Below, piece after piece: positions 11,704 to 21,768 of a stretch of DNA of 64,000 bases; position 1 is the first letter of the stretch; each line of letters starts with the position of its first letter. The notes under the pieces were generated by a model, which saw nothing but the letters and a program-made list of their open reading frames with translations, made no database searches and was not told the DNA's origin. This stretch comes from Blattamonas nauphoetae (Eukaryota; Preaxostyla; Oxymonadida), in assembly GCA_033064195.1 (NCBI GenBank), contig JARBJD010000006.1, positions 62,001 to 126,000 on the forward strand. The letters are read 5' to 3'. The position numbers and the translations under genes are program-made.

Positions 11704-13547
11704 GCGACTGAAAATGCGAATCAAGCTGATCCGAACCTCATTTTTGATGCTCAAGACTGAAAACACATTCGTTGAGGTTATAATTGATGGACTTGGATCT
11801 CTCGAATCTACAGTCGCCTTTTCTTCATCGAAACGATGAATCCACACCGTTTGAACGGGGTGACATTGTTCAACTTGAATGGATTGCACATCCTCAGAAC
11901 GATCATCACCCCACTCAGATTTACTACAGTCCAAGCCTTCTCACAAACACTGTGCTGAATACTTTGTCCGAATTTGCGGAAGATTCTATTTCTACATCGC
12001 TGTTGGCTGATGAACTTGAAGATGATCCTGTGAACTATTTCTTCCAAGTTTGCGTTCGTGAAAATGATTCTTCATCAGGAAATTGTCGTGTTGTATGTTT
12101 GGACTCTGTTTGGAGCAGTGCTACGATCTGAATCGTCACCTATGGTAATGCCATTCTGGATGGATGCATGTTATGAGACTCTGGACGGTTTGACCGATCT
12201 TCACATCATTTTCACTTTCTTCATGTCGCTCATTCATCAAAATTGTGTCAATTCTCACAAACACGGATGAATTGTTTGCCTTGTTTTTTGTTGACCTCTT
12301 CTCATCTTCTTTGCAGGGATTATTCAGAGAATTCGCGCATTTCTGTGTTGTCGACTGTCTTTTACGATTGGATCATGAAGCTGATCCAAACCAAACTCCT
12401 AACCGAACCACAACACACTCCGACACCAGAAGATCTTTACATCGAGTTCATCACCGGGATTCTCGGACACTTCTTTGAGCGGACCAATATCACATGTTCC
12501 TCATCGGAAATGAATAACCTGACTTCCCAGATTCTCGACATATATCGTCCTCTGTCGCATTCTTCGTTCTTCGCAATGATTTGGGATAAATCATCGTCCT
12601 ATGCAACGTACCCGGATGTTTCATACATATTGATGCACAATGAGCAAGTTTTCTTCCATCTGTCAGAATCGAAAATCGACAAATACGCGGCTAAGGCCTT
12701 CGTGAAGCAAATCGACTATTTCAAATGTTTTATCGAATCTCATCGCAGTGAATGGCTTTTTTCCGATTTTCTTGCTGTTCTACAACAGTTGTCAAAAGGA
12801 AACGACAACACGGTGTGCTTTCTTTCGCTTCTGAATCTGTATTTTCGACACAGCATGAGGGTAGTGCTACGCGCAGTCCGCGTAATGACTAGGGGCAGTC
12901 CGTTTTTTGTGCTAGGGGCAGTCCGACTTTGCTAACGGCAGTCCGCCTATTGCTACAGGCAGTCCGTTGAAAATTGCTTTAATGATGGTCAAGATAGAAA
13001 AACAAGATGAACTGAACGAAGGAGGGACATGTTTGAAAGCGTGTATGAAGATCCAGCCTTTCAGTAGAACCCATCTTGTCGAGTTAGGGGTTGCTTTGTA
13101 AATCTGGGGAAAGATCGAAACCAACTGTTGATAGTTGATCAAAACGATGGATTGACGCCTCTTTGCTTCACTATTATTTTGTCTCGTCTTTCTCCTTTTT
13201 TTGTCAAAAACGGAAAGCAAACGTGCGAGTGAGATTGACCACAAAAATCGTGATAAAGGCAAGGTCTGTGGACTTTTTGTGAAGAAACTGGATGTTTCCA
13301 TGTGGATTAGTCCTCAACAGACTGTATTTTCTTGATTCATTGTCTGAAATGTGCGAATAGAAGAGGAACAAGGAGAAAAGAAATGCATCCAAAAAAGTGA
13401 GAGATAATGCACGTCCTCTCTTCCGGTCTGCGACGTCCAATTCCCTCTTCCTTCTTTTTTCTACTTTCTTTTGAACCTTCTCATTTTTTGTTCCTTTCTT
13501 CTCTCCTCCTCCCTCCGCATCTCTCATCAACCTCTTTCCTCAGCTGA

Positions 13548-14532
13548 TAGTGCTGTCACCAAACCGCCGGTTTTCAATAAACCGCCTAAAATCGAGATTT
13601 TTTCTGGGAAATCAGTCAGTCCCGCATTCCGGAATTTGGAATACTTTTTTATTGTAAAGGACGATCACAACACTTTATGCCAACTTGATTCCAGTGTCAT
13701 TTGAAAAGAGCAGAAATAACAGAAATGATGTTACGAAGGGAAATACTATGAATTCGTCAGACATAATCCACTAGAAAGCCGAATTGGAGCTGACCCATAA
13801 CAGGTGATCTCCGTCAGCACCATCGAAGGAAGAATCTCTGGTTGAATCAATTATGTGTAGCAAATTGTAGACACCTGTTGGTTCTTCTCCAATGGGAAGA
13901 ATCTTAAAATCTCCATATTCGTTGAGAAGTGTGTGATCGGCTCCTTTATGAAAAAAAAGATGCCAAATTCTGGAATCCAGGACTGACTGATGTAGTTTTG
14001 GTGAGAAAATAATCCTGAAAAAAATTTGGAGCTAAAGACCCAGTATTGGGCTCTGTAGCCTCATACAGTAGGATACACACCTTTTTTTTCAACTTTTCGA
14101 CGTCATATCTCCACAACCAGCCATCCGTTTTTCACCAAACAAATTGCATATTGTTCGTATCGATCTCGACAAAAGATGCTCAAAAAAGAAACCATTTTTT
14201 TTTCTAAGAATTTTTTGTCGAGAAAATATGGGTTTTTTTGAATCTTTCCAGATACCCATAATTTTTTTTCGATTTTTTTTCAAAATGTTCAAATCATCAA
14301 AAAAAGAATCTGGAAGAAAAATCAAGACAATTGATCCACTGGTTGTTGAGATATTGCAAAAATACACTTTTTTGAAATAGCCAAAATGACGAATATTGGG
14401 TTTTCTCGGCGAATAATGGGTCTTTAGCTCCAAATTTTTTTCAGAATTATTTTCTCACCAAAACAACATTTCTCAGAAAAAATCTCGATTTTAAGCGGTT
14501 TATTGAATTTCGGCGCTTTGGTGACAGTACTA
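13548..14532. mobile_element. MITE, 985 bp, TSD TGA, inside copy A element
   Basis: Copy B has the empty site, so the borders are exact. TGA is duplicated at 13545-13547 and 14533-14535. The inverted ends start TAGTGCTGTCACCAAA and TAGTACTGTCACCAAA and can be followed for more than 50 bp. It holds further internal inverted repeats (about 13995-14047 against 14402-14460) and a nested 377-bp element. No transposase. It belongs with the other TAG...CTA elements with 3-bp TSDs in this window. Confidence 0.85.
13613..13989. mobile_element. nested 377-bp MITE, TSD AT
   Basis: This lies within the 985-bp MITE and interrupts its left inverted repeat, whose right-hand partner shows the uninterrupted sequence. 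The ends are inverted repeats CAGTCAGTCC followed by an ATTCC.GAATTTGG block. AT is duplicated at 13611-13612 and 13990-13991. Size and end style resemble the MITE at 59285-59664. It is non-coding. Confidence 0.7.
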
Positions 14533-17471
14533 TGAGCTTGTCCTTCCTTCTCTCTCTTTCTCATCAGTCACATCTCCTCAGATCAATCCTCTCTTCCCGA
14601 CTCCCCTCCTCCTCCTCCCATTCATCTGTCTCCAACCCGCTCAGGCGTGAGGTGGGAGTGACAGTGGGTGAAGGACGTATTCAAGCAGATGAGAGACCCG
14701 CCGCTGTTCATATCCACACAGCCTGTTCCTCAATTCGCCGCGACATGCACACTTCGCTAGGAAGAGCAGAGCAGTGTGGGAGGCTCGTTGTGTTCAGCAG
14801 GCGGGAAGAGAGGAGTGAGGACTCAACAGCGAGTTGGGCTGGCACGACATCATTCCGTTCAGTCGAAGGTGGTTCGGGAGAAAGAGGAGAGGGCCAGTTC
14901 CAAGAAAGAGGCAGGTGTCGTCGATCGAGAGACCGGAGCAGCTGACCGAGACATCAGCGTTCATCTCAGAGCAAGGTGGTTGGGTAGAGATGAAATAGTT
15001 GAGTGACGAAATGGCTGTCAGTGGAAGGAGCGTCCGAAGTTCGATCGATCGGTGAACAACATCAATGAACGAAATCGAACTGCCATTGTTCCCCTCAGAA
15101 CAGACAATCACAAATGGGGAACATTCAGGATTTGAGATGATCGTGCTCGACGAGGCGGTCACGTTGGAATTGTGCGGATCCGCAACGACTACGCACTTTC
15201 GAATATTGTGATCAAACTTAAAACACTGAAGTGAATGGTCAATGGTATTAATAAAAACTTTTTGGTTTGTCTACTTTCGATTTAATTCGAGGGTGACTGA
15301 CAATCTGTTTCTTCAGAGTGAATTCTGTTTGTGATTTAGATGTTTGAGTGTTGTCGGAAAGAATTCTCTCTGAAAATGGAGACTTTGATGTTTTCATTAG
15401 AGCCTGAAGGTCAATCTACCGAAGGATCGCGACAGGAACCGTTTGTCGAACTTCACGGAGATCACTTTGGCTGCGCCAAGAATAGCACTTGAAATCACCT
15501 AATTCGGTAGAAAAGATGTCATTTGACAGAACCACCGCTGAATAGTGTCTCCAAAGATTTTATTGCGTTTTCAATTGTATGCATGATTTCGTTGAGAATA
15601 CTCACAAAGTTTTGTGGAATCGTTGATCGATGTGAGCCATTGGAGAGAGTCAGTCTCACATCAAATTGGCTCTGATTTTCATCTGATTGGAGATACAGTC
15701 GGAGAATTGAAGAAGGAAGCACATTCATGTGACGAATTATGTTCTTCGATTGGAACTTGATATAGAAAGTGCCTGTTTTTGAATTGATAGCTTGTATGAG
15801 TGTATTTTGACAAAGAATGTGGGAGATCAATTGCCACCATTGAATGCATGGTGATGAATCTGATGAATTCTTCGATTGTTGACTATCAGTCCATCATTCA
15901 CACCACGTCACTTTGAGAAGGAAAAAACCACAATTGAGACATACTTTGTGCAAACTTTTGTGACTAAGGCCTAGTAGTCTGATTTTTGTCCTGAGATTGT
16001 GTGTTTTCGCTGTGGATTAGTGGTCGACAGAGTGACTGTTCATGATCAAAACTCTAAAATGGGTGAACCAAAGATCAGCGAGGAGGAACGAAATTCAAAA
16101 ACAAACGAGTGATTATTGATATCATCTTCATCTTCCAGTTGTGAGTTGATTTTGGAGGGGATTCTCGAGAATGCGTAGTCGTTGCGGATCCGCACAATTC
16201 GTGAGTTGTCCAGCCGATGTTCCCATCCATTCGGAATCAATTATCATCGATGAAACCAAAATCGAGGATTGTGAGAAGACAAATATGTAATTCTTTGTTT
16301 CTTCATGGTCATTGGCTTTGTCATTTCTGGTGTGTGAACCAAGAGAATGATCTTCGCGTAGATACCATGTATGACAGATTCTTGTCATTTGTTCTCGAAG
16401 ATTCAGTGTGGTAGATGAGACTAGGCACTGTTGCGCTTAATATTTATCGCTGTTGAAATAGATTAGGCGTGGAAATCTGGGTTGATAATTTGGTTCATTT
16501 TCACTTGGTGAAAGCCCCGTTGATTGCAATATAGTTGAAAATGAGATAAGTTCCGCATGAATGGAGATTGCGACACAGAGTCGCTCAGTGATTCGAATGC
16601 GAGTCCACACCATCGTCGAAAGGAGAGTGAGAGCTACAGGCGAACAGAGGTGACAGAAACGACAGAAACGACGAGGAAGTGGCAGGAAGGGGTTTGAAAG
16701 ATGGCAGAGATGTTGAAAAGGCATAAAAACACGATTTCGGCGTCGAGCGGGGAAGACGTCGGATAGTGGAGGGTGATGAGGAGGAACGTGTGTTTGTCGG
16801 ACGAGTCCTCGTCAAAAGTGAAATTCAGTGCGTCCAGAAGGAAGGCCAGGGAGCTTTTTGTATGCAGATCAACACTTGTCAGACTGTCCGGCGCGGCTGA
16901 CGGCAGACTCGATGTTGTCGGCGCAGATCAAAGTGGTTTTGCACCAAAAGTCACTGAGAAGCTCTAAAACAGTCCGTTGAAGGACTCATCGTGGATTGGA
17001 GAGGAGCGAAGGCTTGAGAGAGGAGATGCGGAAAATGATGGTGGGAGTGTCGTGACTGACGGGATGAAGAACAAGGAAGGAGCCTCAGTTGCAGATTGGG
17101 AGGATGACAAAGAGAATGAGGGAAATTGAGGCAAATAGGTGGAAGTAGAGAGGAGAATGAAGTGTTTGGAGTTGATCGAAGCCCTTAACATTTGTTTTTC
17201 CTTTGGTTCAGATGATCTTAGCAGAGAAGACAAAATCAACGGCACGAAACACCTTCTGACACTTCAATAGATTCCGAATCGACCAATATTTTCGTATAAC
17301 TCTCATGTTCAGTCAGATCACACAATGTCCCCCATCTCCCCCCATCGGTTCACCTATTTGACTAAATTCACTTCAATTGAACTTAAATATGTCCTATAAT
17401 GCCTCTATTTGTAGATAAAATGAAAAAACAATGAAAATAGCGCAGAGAACGATGGACTGCCTCTAGCAATA

Positions 17472-18495
17472 TGTGGAAAAATTTTTGAAAACTTGGGAGC
17501 GTACCCCAGCTCGTAAAAACGAAGTATCTCAAATTTTGTGACAACTTTGAGAATGAGGAGTACTCTGACTGCATAAATTTGCATTTTTTGTCGGATAGAT
17601 CATAGATCACAAAATCAGATGAAAATCCGATCTAGGCTACAAAAATGATTTCCATTTGGCAAATTCTCTATAATGATCCTTCTTATTCAGAATAAAACCA
17701 TCAGTCGCTCAATATGATGACTAGAGAGTGAGAAAATGAACAGATGAAAAAAGTATGTTGTTTGCTCCAGAGAGACAAAATCAAGTCATTAACAACCGAA
17801 TGATGCTCATCCACAACTATTTGTCCACCAGACGAAAGTTTTTCAAAAGTGGTACAGGGGCTTGCTCTTATAGTTGTGTCACCAATATGTCCCATGTCAC
17901 CAATCCGGCCTTTTTTCTGGAAAAATCAATATCGGTCAAACTAAGAAAAATCTGAAATTTAAGAATTATACTCCCACGCGATCCCGAGAAATCCTCAAAA
18001 TACCCCCTTTTGCCCGATGAAAAACATCGTTTTGACAATATCTCAACAACCAGTGAATCGATTTCAATGAAATTTTTCACACAAACGTTTTTTTGGTGAA
18101 ACGAACATTTTTGCAAAAATTTGGAGAAAAAATTCTGCGTATTTGGGAAGATCGGAAAAAACCCATATTTTTCTCGACAAAATATTCTTAGGAAAAAAAT
18201 CCTTTTATTTTTTGTTCATCTTTTGTCGAGATCTATCCGACTATTATGCCTTTTATTTGATTTAAAACGGATGGCTGGTTGTGGAGAAATGACCGCAAAA
18301 AGTTGAAAAAAAGGTGTGCATTCGTAACGTAAAACGTATTTTGAGGTTTTCTCGGGATCGGGTGGGAGTATAATGCTAAAATTTTATTTTGTTCTTAGTT
18401 TGACCAAAATAGTCCCTCACAGAAAAAAGGCCGGATTGGTGACTCCGGACGGTTTGGTGACACCACTATTACAAGTTTTCAAAAATTTTTCCACA
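17472..18495. mobile_element. 423-bp MITE (copy A), itself interrupted by a 598-bp MITE
   Basis: Ends are perfect inverted repeats TGTGGAAAAATTTTTGAAAA. TA is duplicated at 17470-17471 and 18496-18497. After subtraction of the 598-bp insertion plus its TSD the length is exactly 423 bp, equal to the copies at 31620-32042 and 52979-53401. It predates the A/B duplication because it sits at the same place in both large elements. Non-coding. Confidence 0.85.
17871..18468. mobile_element. MITE, 598 bp, TSD TTA, nested in the 423-bp MITE
   Basis: TTA is duplicated at 17868-17870 and 18469-18471. The two other copies of the 423-bp host MITE show the empty site. Ends are TAGTTGTGTCACCAA and, inverted, TAGTGGTGTCACCAA. 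An internal repeat GGTGACTCCGGA/GGTGACATGGGA and a GGCCGGATTGGTGA inverted pair extend the terminal structure. Private to copy A. Confidence 0.85.
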
Positions 18496-19675
18496 TATGT
18501 GGACTGTCCCTAGCAAAGTTGGACTGCCCCTGGAACAAAAAAACGGACTGCCCCTAGTCATTACGCGGACTGCGCGTAGCAACACCCACAGCATGACCTC
18601 ACATTTCTGAACAAGCCGTGTTTCTCGTCAGCGATGAAGGAGATCACCGAAAGATGTCAGATCGTTCTCAACGAACCAGACGTTCTCCCATCCACACTGG
18701 TCGCACAGCGTGTACAACAACATTCTTCATCACTCGTGTTCCTCGAAGAGAGCCATCTCTCAACGGCACTCCACGACGAGTCCACCCTTCACTCAACCCA
18801 GAATCCAACCTCATCGTCACGCGGTAGCAGTGGTGAAAGAACGCTCGATTCTGAAGACACTCACCTCTCCACACAAATGCCCTCTCCTCCCTCCCATGGC
18901 AGCGACAACGAAGATGACCTTCTTTCAGAATCGTCCATTTCTCGGAAAGAACAGAGTGTCGAGAGAGGTCATCGTGTCCTCAACTTGATTCATGAGATCC
19001 GAGCGAGACGAATCAACACAGGTGAGACAGATTGGGACGCAACCTCATTCCGTGATTCTGGAGAATTCTATGAGTCCGAAATCGTCCCTCGTGATCACTT
19101 CGACGACACCATCTTCGAGTTTGAACTTGCTCTTTTCATTTCTGTTGCAGTTTGGTGAACCGATTTGACATCATTCATCTTCTCATCGAATGCAACTCGA
19201 TTATCGAACGAATCGGAAACCTCAATCATGTCTCGCTAACACACACCTATCTCTCCAAACTCACTCACTTCATCATCTCTGAAACTGGATTCTTCGGAGA
19301 AATTGCTGCACACCATTTGGGTGTGCTCCTCTCTGTTGTGCCCGATCCAGGTGAGATCGTGTCGACAGTGTTTCCTCTGCTCCGAAACGCCTTCCATCGC
19401 TCAAACGAAAATGCGTGTTATTCTCTTCTCTGCATCGTGATCAAAGAACTCGAGATGGATGTAGTGAATAAAGTCATTCTGCGCAATTTGACGGAATCTG
19501 ATTGGATTGCTGTCTTCTCCCACCGATGGGCCGACCATCATTCTCTTGGCGTTTTTCTCGCATCTATGATTCGCATCCTCATGCTATCGGGAGATGATCG
19601 ACACTCTCTGTCGACGTCTGATCTTTCACTCGTTCGACTCTTCTCTGCCTCCAACAGTATCACATCTCGATCTGA

Positions 19676-20059
19676 TAGTACCGTGATAAAGCCGCACATG
19701 TGCACAAAGCCGCACAAGAAGGTGAATAAATCCGCAAACGGTGGATCTACTGAATCATTCTTTTTTTCACATATTCTCCCCCAATTGCATGAGATAATCT
19801 CATTGTTTTTTCTTGTCACATTCGATCAATCAATCATTGTTCGTGGTTTGATCTCGCCCCAATTTTGACTTTTTTTGCACTTTTCATTTTCGATTGATTT
19901 CACTCCTCCCAGATTTAAATGTCAGCAACTGATTCAAAATGAACTTTTCACAAATATATTAATGAGATTGAACTGTTTTGATTGTTCCTCTATCAGAGAG
20001 CGGATTTATACACCTTCATGTGCGGCTTTGTGCACATGTGCGGCTTTCTCACGGTACTA
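19676..20059. mobile_element. MITE, 384 bp, TSD TGA, in a coding exon of copy A
   Basis: TGA is duplicated at 19673-19675 and 20060-20062, and copy B has the uninterrupted exon. The inverted ends run about 46 bp and start TAGTACCGTGA. They contain a tandem AAAGCCGCACA pair around TGTGCAC. Removal with one TSD gives an in-frame exon matching copy B. It supplies a false N-terminal extension to the open frame that starts inside it at 19875. Confidence 0.85.
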
Positions 20060-21768
20060 TGAGACACTTGCACGACTCTTCTCCAAACATTATTTCAAGA
20101 ATCAGCACAGACGAAACATCCTGTTTGTGATCACGTTGTGCCACGCAGCGATGAATGAACGTCTCCCGTCCTCCATTCACGATACGCTTGTTCACTCCCA
20201 CCACACCGATCCCTCTTTCTCCACCATCTCTCTTCTCTTCATGATTGACCAGTCCAATTCACAGATCAGTCGATTCCTCCCTTCCTTCCCTGCCGATATT
20301 GTGATTGAGCGAGAACTTTCAAGAATGCTGCTCCTCTTTGACGACCATTGCGTGAAGAAGTTGTCCATTCTGTGTAACCTCTTCGCTAATCACGAGCCTC
20401 TCCTGTTTCTGCATCCCTTCATTCTTCGTGGTTTGGGATCTGTGCTTTATCAATATAAGAGGAGCAAGACTTCAAATACTTCCAGCTTTATGGAAATCAT
20501 TTTGTTGAGCACGTCACGGTCATCCTCACATAGTGATTCTGTCCAGCTGTTCGTCTCGTTTCCATCGGATCAAATTGTGGAATTCTCCATCGCTCTCATC
20601 CTCGATCTTTCTGAAGAATCGCCGTTCATGGCAAACAACCTCAAGGCAATCTCGGGTTCTTTCAAGTTAATCACCACACTGGCCTCCCATTCTCTCCACA
20701 CAGCATCAGCAACATCGTTGAATCGTTGGTTCAACACCTTCCATCGTCTCTTTTCGAATCCCAACCGAAATTCGGAAGAGTTCGAATCTGTTCTGTGGGT
20801 GTTGATATCACTTTGTTTGTCACAACTCAGAATCAGTCTTCCTCCATTCGCCTTCGACAGTCTGTTTGGAGAAGCATCTCTCACCTTCTCGGAACCTTCA
20901 CCCGTATTGAGAGAGTCAGATCTCTCCAAGGACTCATTGAAGTTGTTCCAGATGTCCATCCAAACTGGGCTGTGGTCCGATGAAGGTGTGCTTCTCGTTT
21001 CATCTCCATTCATGTTTAGACATGTCCTCCTTTGATGTCCAGAATATCAAGTGGAGACACCCTTGCCGAGAAGTGCTCCGGGATCTCGTGTTTGTTCTTC
21101 TCGTTCTGTCATCCCTCCCTCTCCCAGTTCTCACATCCCAGCTCTTCGAAATGCAGCACTTGTGCTTCTGTCGAAAATGTATGCACAAGCCAGTCTTGAT
21201 GAGGTTCTTGACCTGTGCCGATTTGGAGTTGTGGAGTGTGTGATGAGGGCAGTCGAGGCGAGTTCGAGTTTGGAGGAATACGAAATGGGAATCTCTATTT
21301 TGGGATCTCTTTTCCAAACACTCGCATTCTCTGCTTCGATCGACGAGATGGCCTCGTTTGACTTTTCGACACTTTTGGATCAGTTTTGGAGAGATTCATT
21401 GACATGAGATGTGTTCCACAGATGGAAAGGATTCTTTCACCCGTATTCAGGTGTTGTTATTACAGAACGAAAGGGAGTCTGGTCACACTCTTTCACACCC
21501 ACATCATGACGACCCACCCTCGCTCTTCCATTCTGTTGATCGATCTAAGTCATCTCAATTCAGATGTCTTGTACAAGCGAGTATTGTCATGAAACAAAAT
21601 GATGGTGATAATGATATTTTCTGGTGAAATGAGATCAAAAGGGTTCGTTTAACAGAGAGGGTGATGAGAATTCGTCGGTTCAGGAAATCGACCAAGTTCA
21701 GAATGATCCGAACCGATTGAAAGACGACTGGGGCAGAGTTCTCATTCAGGGCGTGCAGTGTGTCCCCT

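Larger units (their letters stand above)
12859..18587. mobile_element. TIR DNA transposon with 9-bp TSD, copy A, host-gene fragments inside (MULE-like)
   Basis: The element is flanked by the 9-bp direct repeat ACAGCATGA (12850-12858 and 18588-18596). Its ends are inverted repeats starting GGGT and sharing TGCTACGCGCAGTCCGCG, and each end carries several copies of GCAGTCC. Without the later insertions the body is about 4.14 kb, the same as in copy B (26929-33019). A 9-bp TSD and long TIRs suit Mutator-like elements, but no transposase is recognisable. Inside are fragments that read like the host beta-helix membrane family on the minus strand (about 14790-15200) and plus strand (about 16169-16290). 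These flank a 29-bp inverted repeat (15167-15195 and 16172-16200). A minus frame at 15519-15830 is protein-like but unassigned. Carried host fragments suggest a Pack-MULE-like history. Confidence 0.8.
11784..21407 (+). pseudogene. helical-repeat multigene-family protein, copy A, broken by transposons
   Basis: A large alpha-helical protein gene. Exons that can be placed: 11784-12087, 12119-12224, 12317-12858, then after the element about 18597-19118, 19151-19675, 20063-21035 (continuing from the site of the 384-bp MITE) and a last exon ending at 21407 (WRDSLT, TGA). Introns are 31, 92 and 32 nt where resolved. The product is rich in amphipathic helices with no catalytic motif (for example LPSFPADIVIERELSRM). 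Two insertions split it: 12859-18587 and 19676-20059. Removing the MITE restores frame (SRSETLARLF, as in copy B), but the two sides of the large element differ by one base of phase, so this locus is probably not functional as read. Copy B at 25854-37668 is a diverged duplicate. Function unknown. Confidence 0.65.

Noticed and set aside
19875-20062. N-terminal extension of the 386-residue frame in copy A
   Set aside because: These codons lie inside the 384-bp MITE and are absent from copy B, so they are not part of the host protein.
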